From Harmothoe impar (Eukaryota > Annelida > Polychaeta > Phyllodocida > Polynoidae), in assembly GCA_947462335.1 (NCBI GenBank), contig OX381714.1:37421360-37485359 (forward strand): a DNA stretch of 64,000 bases, read 5' to 3'. Positions within the stretch are counted from its first letter, which is position 1. Every line of letters begins with the position of its first letter. Both the position numbers and the translations under genes were made by a program. Below the pieces are notes generated by a model that was not told where the DNA came from, did no database searches, and saw nothing but the letters and a program-made list of their open reading frames with translations. Shown piece after piece: positions 1 to 12,182 of this stretch.

Positions 1-2070
1 ATAATCCTTAAAATAAAAGTATAATAATCCCTTAGGGCAATATACTGCCACATGCTGTGCTTGAAGAAACAGCTATAGTTGGGCTATAAGAGCCCATAAC
101 AAACAATTCAATATTACAGGAAAATAAGAGTAGCCGCGCCCTCACTTTAGGGAGAATATAGGATGTCTAATCAAAAAATGTACAATGATTTTTGTAAGCA
201 TAGTTCTTATAACTATGATTTCAGGTATGACCCCCCCCCCTCCCCTTCCTAATTTGTAAAATTACAATAATTCTCCCACCCTCATTACTCGACATACCCC
301 CTATGGTCATCAGCTCAGTCCCACATTGACCAGCACGACCTCTGGTGGTAATAAGCCTGATTAAGGCGGTATTAACGACTGCCCCACCCCCCCTTGTGTC
401 ATGATATGCTCCATTACCTCCATACTAAGCATCTTAATTAATATAACCACTCAAGCATGGCGACCCCATCCCCTTGTATGACCCCCTGGATTGCCCCCCC
501 CCCCCCCTCTCTACACATTGAGACACACACAGTTAACTTGGGATTTTATTTGGAAAATATGCCATTCATATGCATTTTAAATGTGTGCTTTTTTCTCTAG
601 TTGAAGGAAATTATATAGTATTCCCCTTTATAATGTAGTAATGTTGTGACATTTCTATGACAACGTAGGGCCTAGATATCACACGGAGCTAAATTACCTG
701 GTTTGAAAGATCAATTCACCAAAGTCGACACAGAATGTTGAAAGAGTGGTATGCATGCAATATCTATTGGGGTTATTTCCCATGCCATAGGCCCTACAGT
801 ATTATATTCAAGCCCCATAACCCATGGGAAAGGACACAGAAGGACGTGTAAAGGACCCTTCTAGATGCCCTCCTTACAATCACCCTATTTGCTTTGGCAA
901 TCTCTTGTTGCCGGGTCAGCACATCAATGGATAAAGGAAAAACAGCCTACATAGTGTACAAGTGCTGTGAGGCATATAAGGACCAATATTTGGATATATA
1001 AATGACACCTTCACGGGGGTGTCCCAATGCTTTTGTGGTTGGGGGACACTGGCATGCACAGAAAGGAGGCCAAGGTCATTATAGAGGTCATATGGAAGGG
1101 GTCACAGAGGACAAAAGGTGTCACGTGGGATAGGGGAATGATTAGGAGGGTGGTGGGTGGGGCTGGGGGCGGGGGGAGGTCTAAATGGGGGGGGAGGGTA
1201 TTGGGATGAGCAGGTGCCTCATGGTTCCGGGTTGGCTTACATTTTAATGTATTATAGTGGGTTATAAGGCTTTAAAATGCCTGGGGAAGGCATGCATTCA
1301 GAACTAATAGAATTTCAAAAGTGTAGTTAACCTTATAGCCTTGGGCATGATACTTTATCTGTGTGCCAATAGCCTGTATTGGTTGAGAGAACCAAGATAG
1401 GCCAAATCGCCTCTCTGTTTACTCCAATGCTTCAAGCCTCAAGCAGGAATTGTTCTTCTGTCACATTTTATCCCATATTTCATCAATTTTATTTCTTGAC
1501 AAGGACATGTGTCAAAAGGGCAGATACCAGGGGCAGATGTGCATTGGAGACCGTTGCTGTGGGTGACCACACCATGCAGTGACATGACCCTGAGCCTGGT
1601 CCTAATGCCTTGGCCGAGCTAAAAATGAACACGTCCATGATCGTATTATGATACTTGCATTTTATTTACCATATTGCCATGGAATATTAGATGTAATATT
1701 GTGCAAATTATGTGTAAATACGTGTATGATAATGATAATTTTTCTATACAAAATACCCATTGTCAAAATGTATAACCGATCGATAATTACTGTTAGATGG
1801 GGATGGTGATCAAAGCAGTGTTTCTGGTGCCTCACCATCGCTACATGGCTGATTTAATGCACAATCAAACTGAAAACACCTCTCAGCATTAATAGAGTCA
1901 CCAAGCGTCGCACACGTCACGTGTCGTGACGTCATCAGACACCAAAAGTCGTCTGCCGGACGTGTCACATGACTTGCCCCAACCAATGGGAACAAAGGCA
2001 ATGGCGCCTATTTTCTCGCCAATATGGGGTCATCTCGCGGGTTCTATTACAAGAGCGCGAGAATGGGTGA
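1..2070. other. Non-coding stretch with poly-C runs and a CpG-dense block
   Basis: I see no gene here; the open frames are short and low-complexity. Poly-C tracts lie near 230 and 495, and a G-rich tract near 1150-1200. The part at about 1890-2060 is richer in CpG than its surroundings and holds a CACGTG E-box followed closely by TGACGTCA, which could mark an old or unrecognised promoter. That reading is inference only. Confidence 0.4.
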
Positions 2071-3065
2071 GACCATGGCACGTGGTTTAACAAAAGGCCC
2101 TTTGTTATATAACGACGGTATTGTTATTCAATGAAACAGTGAAAAAAAGGCACTTGGATGTTTGTCTGAACAGAGGCCCATAGTGTGCTGGTGTGGTCTG
2201 GTGGTGCTATGAGTGCAATTGTGAAGCTGATCTAACTGTCACTGACTGTGTGCAATGCTGCCCCAAGCCCATTTACAGATAATAGGGGGATTGTGTTGTG
2301 TTGATGCTGTTGTTATATTTACTGTAATTTCTTTGGGTTGGTTTTATGTGGGTGTTTCTTCTGTGTGTTTGTGTGTGGGGGGGGGGGTATTTTGGTTTTA
2401 CAATTTCCCCTGCTTTTGTGGGCTGTGTCATCAAAATTCTATATGATCATTTCATAGTATGGTTGTGCCTATTATCCTGCATCTTTTATAATAATGGGCG
2501 TCTAAAAAATTTAACTTCTTCTAATTCACTATTAAACAGGAGGATCCCACAGGCACTGACTATAAAACCCCACATGTGCCGTTCCTCTCCAACCGCAGAG
2601 TGATTTAATGTGCCGCTACCCAGTGGGCACAGAACATTGAATCAATGTTGATGAATGGTTGACAACATTGTTTCAATGTCAAATCAATGTTGATTCACCA
2701 TTGAACTGCATTTTGTGCCCACTGGGTACTAGTACATTGCATGTTCTGTATCGTCATGATGCATGAATGCAGTAGACTTGCCTGGGCCATATGGGTTGAT
2801 ACACTCCTGAAGGATGGTGCTGATGCATGAACTATACTGTCTTGATGGGCAGACTCACCCATACTGTATGCATGCATCAGGATGACAGAGGGAACGGTGG
2901 AATAAAGCACTATTCTATCTTTAAAGGGTTGACCATTCAGATATTGTGTACCTGTGGGGCTGTGGCCACTAGCAGTGCATGACGTACGTGCTTCAAATTA
3001 AAACTCATTATAATTCTGAATTCTTAATGGAAATGGAAGCTTGCATAACATATCAGATTTTGCGT
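2071..3065. repeat. Tandem duplication, copy A (carries a MITE insertion)
   Basis: Direct repeat of the next 889 bases, nearly identical in sequence. Both copies start with GACCATGGCACGTGG and end with ATCAGATTTTGCGT. Copy A is 106 bases longer, almost entirely because of a 108-bp inverted-repeat element plus its 2-bp target duplication at 2617-2728. Each copy contains a GT/poly-G tract and a pair of CATGATGCATGAATGCAG-type palindromic modules. The short open frames inside are parallel in both copies and look non-genic. Confidence 0.9.
2619..2726. mobile_element. 108-bp MITE, TIR CCCAGTGGGCACA, TSD TA
   Basis: The termini are CCCAGTGGGCACA and its complement TGTGCCCACTGGG, flanked on both sides by TA. 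The interior is built of CAATGTTGA-type motifs. The matching site in duplication copy B (around 3616) lacks the element and one TA, giving a natural empty site. A copy of the same length in opposite orientation is at 48057-48164. No coding capacity is visible, so it is non-autonomous. The superfamily is not assigned. Confidence 0.92.
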
Positions 3066-3954
3066 GACCATGGCACGTGGTTTAACAAAGGGCCTTTTGT
3101 TATATAACGACGGTATTGTTATTCAATGAAACAGTGAAAAAAAGGCACTTGGATGTTTGTCTGAACAGAAGCCCATAGTGTGCTGGTGTGGTCTGGTGGT
3201 GCTATGAGTGCAATAGTGAAGCTGATCTAACTGTCACTGACTGTGTGCAATGCTGCCCCAAGCCTATTTACAGATAATAGGGGGATTGTGTTGTGTTGAT
3301 GCTGTTGTTATATTTGCTAGGATTTCTTTGTGTTGTTTTTATGTGGGTGTTTCTTCTGTGTGTTTGTGTGTGTTGGGGGGGGGGGGTATTTTGGTTTTAC
3401 AATTTCCCCTGCTTTGGTGGGTTGTGTCATCAAAATTCTATATGATCATTTCATAGTATGGTTGTGCCTATTATCCTGCATCTTTTATAATAATGGACGT
3501 CTAAAACATTTCACTTCTTCTAATTCACTATTAAACAGGAGGATCCCACAGGCACTGACTATAAAACCCCACATGTGCCGTTCCTCTCTAACCGCAGAGT
3601 GATTTAATGTGCCGCTACTAGTACATTGCATGTTCTGTATCGTCATGATGCATGAATGCAGTAGACTTGCCTTGGCCATAAGGGTTGATACACTCCTGAA
3701 GGATGGTGCTGATGCATGAACTATTCTGCCTTGATGGGAAGACTCACCGATACTGTATGCATGCATCAGGATGACAGGGGGAACGGTGGAATAAAGCACT
3801 ATTCTATCTTTAAAGGGTTAACCATTCAGATATTGTGTACCTGTGGGGCTGTGGCCACTAGCAGTGCATGACGTACGTGCTTCAAATTAAAACTCATTAT
3901 AATTCTGAATTCTTAATGGAAATGGAAGCTTGCATAACATATCAGATTTTGCGT
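3066..3954. repeat. Tandem duplication, copy B (empty MITE site)
   Basis: Second copy of the 2071-3065 unit, directly abutting it. Around 3616 it reads straight through the position where copy A carries the 108-bp MITE. Point differences are scattered, so the duplication is not brand new, and the MITE jumped after it. Confidence 0.9.
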
Positions 3955-5569
3955 TCCCCATGTGTGGTTTTTATCTATGATTTAATATGTTATGAAAAGT
4001 AGCGTGCATGTGCCCCGTGATAAGTGTGCTGTGGAATATATTATTATCCACAGACATGGCCTATGTTTTTAGCAGTAGGCCTTACCTTAAATTTATTCAT
4101 TTCAAAACAATGCATGGAAGACAGCTTCACACAGCGATCAAAAACCGTTTTAGTTGGATGCAATATTGGGCCTCTACACGCTTCATAATGAATACATAGA
4201 GCCAACATATTACTAACTAGGTTCATCACTAGTGACTGAGTTGTTATTCAGTATTGTGCTGATTAAGGTCAGAGTATCAGTGTACCCTCATCCTGCAAGT
4301 AAGGCTAACTTCAATGCAGGACACACAGAATACTTAGTACCTTCAAACTGCCCTGGGCTATACTCCCTCACTCATTTACTACGGAGATAGTGGATCTTGG
4401 TGCAGCCATTCAAGAAGCTATACTTTACCCTACAGCACCTACCCTGGAGGGGCCTGGAGGGGTATCCGTGACAGGTATCTTACACCTTGTGTGCATTAGG
4501 CACTGACAGCAGCCCCACAGGTGGCCATGTGGTCAGTGTTACTGACAGTGTCAGTGACAGCTGAAGTGTCATGTCAGTGCTACTGGAGGAGATAAGTTAA
4601 TCTCCTCCTGCAGAGATAAACCACAGCCTCCCTGTGATGTCTACAGAGTATTTAGAAGTTTATAAATCATCTTTCTTTTCATATTTTATGTCTCTGTTGC
4701 TTGTGTAGTATTTCTTATATTGGTGTAGTAGTACTAATAGTAAATCGTCTTCAGATGGCTCCCTTCTTATGAATATATAAATCAAACTAATTTGCCTTGA
4801 GATTTACCCCTTTAGTCAGCGATCACCACCACAATGATATACCAGTATCTGTATGTCACGGTACACTATTGCCCATTGGATCAGTGTTAAGCTCCATATT
4901 GGACCTGTCAGTTTGAAGTGTATTCATTACAGATATATCATAGCCCTAGTAACTCCACCTGGGCTCCACCTTGAAAAGCACAAGGACACCTTCTTTGAAC
5001 ACCCCTCACCTTCCATAGACCTGGACCGTTTTCACACCTAATTTCCCACAATAAACATCTGACCCTGCTCCTGGGCCTGGGGGCCGTCACACATGACCCT
5101 GTCTTCTGGGGGTACATGGCGGGTCAGGGGTCGTGAGGTATGTCATGGGTCTCCTGACCACTTCCTGCCCTATAGCAACATGTACCTGGGGCTTGACAGG
5201 GCGTGGGAAGCCAATTAAATGGACATTTCCTAAATTCTTTATTTTGAAGATTTTAAGTCAGATTGGCCAGAGGATAGAAAGAAATACCAGCATATATATA
5301 ATTCACATGAAATAGCAACGTTGACTGGAACTGGTCAGCTCAAGTGAGGACCTTGCTCATGCTCCTTCATTCCAAGGTTGTGGTCCGAAGGGCAGTGGTT
5401 TTGAATCTCAAAATATCACATTCAATGATTTATGACTGAAGGTGCAGACTTGAAGTATGAAGGAAGGGGAGGTGTGAGGGCACATCAATCAAAAATTTCG
5501 AGTCAACTGATCAATGACTTGTAGTGGTATAATCTACTAAACGAGATCTACATCTCTGTACCTAAAGAG
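3955..5569. other. No gene seen
   Basis: Unique-looking AT-rich sequence. The only structures noted are a short perfect hairpin (GGAGGAGAT / ATCTCCTCC) near 4585-4608 and clustered CAGTGACAG motifs around 4540-4590. The open frames present have no recognisable domain. Confidence 0.4.
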
Positions 5570-7430
5570 TTCTAAAGCCTAAAGGAGTCACATAATTCCA
5601 ATAGGAGAGTCAGCAAAGGGGCCGGGTCGATCATTCTGGAGGAAGCCAGGACTCCCTTTTGACTTTCTTTTCTCTGTATGGTGTATTGCCCTTCCCATTT
5701 ATGTCCCTAAAACCTCAATGTGAATAGCAGACTTATTAGAGCTGGCGTCTTACTGGTTTATACATGTACTGTGTATACATGTACTACCCATTGCCATTGC
5801 ACTACAGGACTTGTTCAATAATAACATTATCAAATGCAATACCTCCTAATCCAAACAGTAATTTAGATGCATCTCTTCTTTTGGACGTCTATTTGTACCA
5901 TTGCATTAGCTAATGAATTGTGTGATTATCCCCAAAAGGGTGTAATTGCTAAACAAAATCAAATCAATCTAAACCTCAGAAAACAGCCTCCACCAGTATC
6001 ATTAAATCACGTGACGTCACGCGAGGTCAAACGTGATTTGTTTCTTTTATCAACAATCTCCAAGCGGAGGCTTAGTGCTTCGTTAGGTGGGTTATGCATG
6101 CACGCTCCCATCTGGAATGTTGTTACCAGGTGGATAAGCATGGAGAGCAGTTCATTTCATCTTTACAGGTCTCCCGCCAGGGGACCAGGACCCCTGCCTG
6201 GTCCCAGGTGTGGCAATTACCCCATCTCTCGGGAGTTTTAATTGGGAAAGCAATCACAGGTAACCATAGCAACGATAACGTTGTGTGTGCTCCATATCCC
6301 CAGATGAGATGAGAACTGCTAAATGCAACTCGATGTAGCCTTGCCTCTACAAGTGACTGGCATAGGCCTACTGGGTCTGATACTCAGTCAAGATAGCCTG
6401 GACCAGTGGTTATATACACAGAGAGAAGGATCCGAGTCATAAGGGGAGTCCAGGCTATAAAAAGAGAGCCAGGCCCCCTTTGGCTCACTTTTCACACTGT
6501 CTGACTCCCCCTTCTAATTGCCCTGACTCCTGTTCAATTAGATCAAAAAGAGTCCAGGTCAGCTGAGGTGAGTAAATGGTTGCCTGGACTCCCTAAGGGA
6601 GCACATAAGTAAGCATACAAGACAGAAATAGGGAACACACTAGGTGGCACGACTGTACAAAGACCAGCATGCCATCTAGCACATATGTTTAGAAGCTATC
6701 TGACTCTCTTTATAATCAGAGTCAAGGTCAGTTGGTTAAGATTAAGCATGCTAGGTGGTATCACTATACTTAAAATGGTATTATTCTGTATGCTCATATC
6801 TCTAGATCAACATAATTTGTGATATTTATAATTATGCTAATACATGTATATCATTGTAGCATCAAACTTTAATGTCAGAATTAGATTTCATAAAATAATT
6901 GTAGTTAACTTAAAACTGTAGCATAAGCATGACATATTAGATATAGACACCCAATTTGTAGAAACATGAGAAAGTTAAATCCAGAAAAGCTCAGCTGTTC
7001 TTTTATATAATAACTAATGTGCACTGAGAGATCTTTCTGAGATCCCCCCTCCTTGCGAGACATTGCACCAAAATGATGTAGAAACAGCAGCTAAGGAGAC
7101 AGCTAATGGAATGGTTATATAGAGGGGTAAGGGATAGAAACTACCAATGTACAAAGGGAGTCGTGGTTCAATGACTCCCTGTGCTTAGACTCCCTTTCTA
7201 AAGGGAGTTGCAGCATGGACTTGGACTCTGTTTGTGGCGGGGAGTCATAAAAGGGAGTCATTTTGGAGGCAAAACCTGGGCTCTCTTAGGGGAGTCACAT
7301 GACCCCCTTTTAAGGGAGACAGGTACCGACTCCTTTCATCAAGAGAGTCAAAAAGAGAGTCAGAAAAGGGAGTCATTCTGGAGGCAAGCCTGGACTCCCT
7401 TTTGACTCTGTTTCTTCTCTCTGTGTAGTA
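5570..7430. repeat. Cluster of AGGGAGTC / GACTCCC repeats
   Basis: Three sub-blocks (about 5570-5690, 6390-6610 and 7140-7430) are packed with AGGGAGTC and its complement GACTCCCT in both orientations, often next to TCTGGAGGCAAGCCTGGACTC-like segments. The motifs pair with one another, so the region can form many alternative hairpins. The intervening sequence is ordinary. A CACGTG/TGACGTCA cluster lies at about 6007-6020. No gene is recognised; frames crossing the region consist of the repeat or unique noncoding sequence. Confidence 0.7.
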
Positions 7431-8544
7431 ACATGGAGAGGTAGATCATCTACTAGATGTGAGAATGTCTATGACTATGGTGCACTATGCATGGTGTATA
7501 TGAAGCTCGTTGGATTTCCTTTAAATCTATGTTAAATTGATCATTGGATTATTGTTGGTATCCCACGTACGTGGTACACGTTTATCTACCTCATAATGTT
7601 TTATTTTGGTACATGCAATTACCACATTCATAACAGTAAAGAGGGGGTCTCTGGCGTTCATGTTAGTACACATGGGTCACCCTGTTAAATCGGACAACAC
7701 GTTTCCACAATACAAATTATGTTCTGTCATCATCATTATGAACAGCTCATGAATCTACAGTTGGGCTAATGATCAAAATAGACGTGGCCAAATATTGTGT
7801 GAATGTATCACTGTGTATGCTAGTCAACTGCTGCCATCTGGCCTTAGACCAAGACATCACGTCATGGGACTTGACGTCTGTGACGTAGTGTTTGTGGACG
7901 TAGTGCCGCCATTGGCACTATTGTCCTCACAGGGTCTCAGATCACGTGTGACTGATGTTGGTGTGGATTTCGGTACATTTTGTGTGGGTACTTGCCAAAC
8001 ATGGGTTTAATGATGAATCTATATCAAACCCTAGATGCGGCCCAACGTTGGACAGGAACATACACAGAGGAACTTATGAACTAATAAATTGATGGCCCTA
8101 GCTGCTCAGTAATATTATGTTGTTCTCAGTTGCTAGTTTATGCAGAACTGTGAAGAGTATGATAAGTATAATGGTATTCAAGGACATTATCAACATTAAT
8201 ATAAATGCATGCAAGTTATTGCTATGAGATAACAGGCTGGTGTAATCTAAATTGAATCTGAGCCATAACTATGGAAACGGGAAAGGGAGTTCAGTATTTC
8301 TCTGCTCTGGGTGATTGATACTATACAAAGGTATAATAGGCCTACTAATACCAGAAATGATGGTAAATCGATATTGCATTAAGAGAAACTCGTACCCCAA
8401 TTGCATTACTACTGATTATAACAACATCATGAAACTCCCCCAGTTACAGCAGATGCTATATTATATGGCCATCATATCTATTTACCACATAGTCAGGGGA
8501 AAGGGGGTCTAGATGAAGGACATGCCCATTAGCTGGACAGTAAT
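7431..8544. other. No gene seen
   Basis: AT-rich sequence without recognisable coding exons, RNA genes or repeat structure. A few TGACGT motifs occur around 7855-7890. Confidence 0.35.
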
Positions 8545-8697
8545 CACCTGCAGCATTCCTCCCTCTACCTGCTTGTGGTATGTACACTCTTCTAGACCCT
8601 GGAAGTGCTCTTCAAGCAGGATATTACTATTCATATCATCTGTGATGCACCCAGTTCTCTGCTGGGAGAGTGATTCTTGGCGGAACCGGAACCCTCT
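8545..8697 (-). CDS. Possible orphan coding exon, unidentified
   Basis: The minus strand stays open for about 50 codons upstream of a splice-donor-like CAG|GTGATT. The translation has balanced, protein-like composition (it includes GCITDDMNSN and LLEEHFQGLEECTYHK). A possible acceptor (TGTGACACAG) follows an in-frame TGA at 8703-8701. I do not recognise the family and find no partner exon nearby with confidence. It could be a real exon of a gene with distant exons, a relic, or chance. Confidence 0.25.
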
Positions 8698-9829
8698 GTG
8701 TCACAGGCAATTTCTCCTTTGGCATGTTGCTGTGTATATGTCATTATACCTGTACATTTGCAGTGAAGGTTTTACCTTAGGGCACTATTTCTACTGTCAA
8801 GTATGCCCCTTCCAAACTGTATCACCATCACACTGGCAGACTGGCGTCACATGTTTAAGCATATAGCACATTACTGATGCATACTATTCTTTGTGAAACC
8901 AACCATTGTTAGCAGACATTATACATTCTTTTGCAGGTATCTGCAAAATAGTGTTACATGATTATTACATGTACTTTCAATGTTTGTAAATGACTACCTT
9001 ATGGACACTCAGACTGACACTGTAATAGTCAAGGTCTGGTTTAACATTTGCTTGTGTGGTATCCACCCCGGCTCCCTTTTAGGCCCCAAAGTGCACAGAT
9101 GGTTTGGATCATGGACTGCCGACAACCAGCCTCCAGCAAGCTCTTCAGTCCAGACATTTGACCCCCCAAGCACAGAATGGTGGCAAGGCTCAACTCCTCT
9201 GCAGAAAGGACCATCAACGTGGCTCCATTCAGAACCCAGGATCTGTCGTCACTGGTTCCTTACCTGCCCAATCCCAAATGCCACACAGGCTATACCTTAC
9301 ACAATATGTAGAAGACTGCCAAGGGACCAGCGAAAACTATAGGCAAAGATTCACCAAGCAACTGTTTAACATTACTGTTATCTAGAGGCCCTGAAATGTG
9401 GGTTCACCCTGCTATCATCAGATAGCGATACACAAGGGGGGTTGGGAATGGGGTGGTTGTGCAGGAATGAGGGTCGGGTGTTGGGATAGGGGACCTGAGA
9501 AGATAAAGAGATATACTCAGATAGAGGGGCGTTCAGATACCTATGGGGGTAGATCTGTTACTGTTAGGGTTTGAGTGGTAGGCCTACCCCAAAGATTATA
9601 AAGGGGTATGGCATGCGGGGAGGGAGGTGGAGCGTCAGGTATAAACAGAAGAGTGTAATAAATCATGCAACGCAGTAATATGTTTTGCCCTGGTTAGATA
9701 ACTGTTATCAAAGGCATGGAACAATTTCTCACCGACATGAGACCGGCTCCAGGCTTCAGAGCACGCCTTATTTTTCATTGTGGTGAGCAACTCAAGTACA
9801 TCACCATGCTGGTGTCAGAGCTATGTGTA
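8698..9829. other. No gene seen
   Basis: Open frames around 8980-9385 exist in more than one phase, but no domain can be named. A short imperfect palindrome (TATCATCAGATAGCGATA) lies near 9412. The sequence ends at the TA target duplication of the next element. Confidence 0.35.
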
Positions 9830-12180
9830 CACTGATAATAATGGCCCTGGAAATGTTAGTCACTACTGACTACACTTCTATAGTCACGTGAATGTAGCAA
9901 AAACGACTATACCAAGTTAGTCACCTATGTCTATAGTAAGTTAGTCATATAGTCAACCTATAGTCAAGCATTTAAAGAGCTGATTTGGGATATATAGTCA
10001 AGTGACTATGAATTTAATGCTTTAATGCTCTAAAGTAGTCACTCTGACTATTAGATATAGTCCATCATGAGATGGCAGGACAATAAATCAGGGCAAGTAC
10101 CCCCCTGGCATCTACCTCCCTGGCATCTATCCTAGGGCCTATTATCTACCCCCTAGGGCATCTACCCCAGGCCAACTACCCCTACCTAGGACATCTACCC
10201 CCTGGGGCTTTTACCCCTATGGGCATCTACCCATTGGAATTTTACCTCCTAGGACTTCTACCCCTTAGGACATCCCCTGACTTGGAACCTACCCCCAGAC
10301 ATCTACCCCCTGGACATCTACCCCCTGCAACATCTACCCCCTTTACTCTAGGACTTCTACCCCTGGGAACATCAACCCCCCACATACCCATATGGTTGAG
10401 TCATATCATGTGGAGGGAGTAGATTTCTCCAGGGACATCAGACATCTACCCCTGGACATCTACCCTCTGGGAATCTACCCCCTTGGACATCTACACCCTA
10501 GGATTTTATCCCCTTGGAAATCTTTTCCCTGGAGTTTTGTCCCCTTAGGACTCTACCCCGTAGGACATCCACCCCCTTGGACACCCTACCTCAGGACATC
10601 TACGCCCTGGACATCTATCCCCTTGGATGTCTACTACCTTTACCCTCTAGGACTTCTACCCTGGGGACATCAACCTCCTTGACATGCCCATATGGTTGAG
10701 TCATATGTGGATGGGGTAGATTTCTCCAGGGGTTGAAGTCGTAGGGGGTAGATGTCCTAGGGGTAGATGTCCCAGGGGCTAAATGTCCAGGGGGTAGATG
10801 TCCTGGGGTAGAAGTCCTACAGGGGTAGAAGTCCAGGGAATCAATGTCCAAGGGGATAAAAGTCCTAAGGGGTAGACTTCCAGGGGTAGATGTCCAGAGG
10901 TAGATGCCCAATGTCCCTTGAGAAATCTTCTCCCTCCACATGATATGGCTCAAACATATGGGCTTGTGGATGGGGTAGAACTCCTAGAGGGTAAAAGGGG
11001 TAGATGTCCAAAGGGATGGATATTCTAGGGGGTAGAAGTTTTAAGGGGTAAAAGTCTGGGGGGTAGATGTCCAAGTATAGAGTTAGATGTCATAGGGGGT
11101 AGATGTTGAGGGGGTAGATATCCGGGGGTAGGTGTCCAAGCGGGTGGATGTCCTAGGGTCTTAAGGGATAGGTGCCAAAGGGGATAAAAGTCCTGGGGGT
11201 AGATGCCCTAGGTGGTAGATTCCCATGGGGTAGATGTCCAGAGATAGATGTTGGATGTCCCTGGAGAAATCTACCCCTTTCACATGATATGACTTATCAT
11301 GGGCATTTAGAGGGGGTTGATGTTCCCAGGGGTAGAAGTCATAGAGGGTAAAGGGGGTAGATGTCCAAGGGGATTGATGTCCTAGAGGGTAGAAGTTGTA
11401 AGGAGGTAAAAGTCCAGGGGATAGATCTCTAAGGGGATTAAAGTCTTGGGGGGAGAAGTCCTAGGTGGTAGATTTCCAGGGGTAGAAGTCTGGGTGTTAA
11501 TGTTGTGGTAATGTTTAGCATGCTTAGGACATCTACCCCTTGGACATCCATCCCCTGGACTTTTACCCCCTTACGACTTCTACCACCAGGACATAATATC
11601 TCCTGGACTTTTATGTCCTAGGGGGTAGATACTCAGGTGGTAGATGTCCAGGGGTAGATGTCTGGTGGTAGATGTCTTGGGGTAGATGTCAGGGGGTACC
11701 TGCCCTAGTACCATTGGATGAAGTAGATGGGTATGGGCCATATGCCTGGCACACTATAACCCTTGACAAAGTCAACTTCTGTATATTCTAGTCTGGAAGT
11801 CTAGAGATTCACAGTTACATGATCATAATTTGAACAAAACCACATGATACTTCAATCAAAATCATGAATGCATGTGTCCTATGATGCCTTAAGTAAACAT
11901 ACTCAACACTAACACAAAAGCTAACACACAGGGAACTGTGTAAAGGAGTGGTTTAGATAGAATAAGATGTGCCCACCTGAAGTCAGTTGAGCATTCAATT
12001 TTGAATCCTAACTGTTTCCTGTGCACACATTCCTGTGACATCATCAATTTGTGTGATCCACATATAGTCACTACTGACTATCTTTATGACTAATATGTGA
12101 CTAACATATGTAATCATCTGACTACGGGGGTCAAAATATGGTGGTATAGTCAGTACTGACTATAGGTTTTGTTATCAGTG
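9830..12180. mobile_element. 2.35-kb TIR element enclosing an inverted minisatellite, TSD TA
   Basis: The left end reads CACTGATAATAATGG, and the right end is the complement of CACTGATAACAAAACC; each is flanked by TA (9828-9829 and 12181-12182). Just inside each end is an AGTCA(C/G)TACTGACTA motif, so the two ends belong to one element. The interior from about 10090 to 11720 is a minisatellite of GGACATCTACCCC-type units about 14-20 bp long, arranged in opposite orientations. The long frames through it are only translated minisatellite (P-L-x-I-Y-P repeats). There is no transposase, so it is non-autonomous. Confidence 0.8.
10090..11720. repeat. Inverted minisatellite array (GACATCTACCCCCTGG units)
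   Basis: Units around the core CATCTACCCC run on the plus strand from about 10090 to 10680. The complementary core GGGGTAGATG fills about 10730-11500, then plus orientation returns near 11520-11620, then minus again to about 11710. At 10390-10430 and 10690-10735, and again on the other strand near 10935 and 11285, the same longer spacer recurs (a CATATGG...GAGTCATAT...GTAGATTTCTCCAGGG block). This shows a higher-order unit that was itself inverted. Confidence 0.88.
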
Positions 12181-12182
12181 TA

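Noticed and set aside
8980..9385. Two overlapping plus-strand frames that might be the start of a LINE ORF.
   Set aside because: No endonuclease or RT motif could be matched in any frame.
10219..11074. Several overlapping frames encoding Pro/Leu/Ile/Tyr-rich repeats on both strands.
   Set aside because: They are translations of the minisatellite, which reads open in several phases and on both strands.
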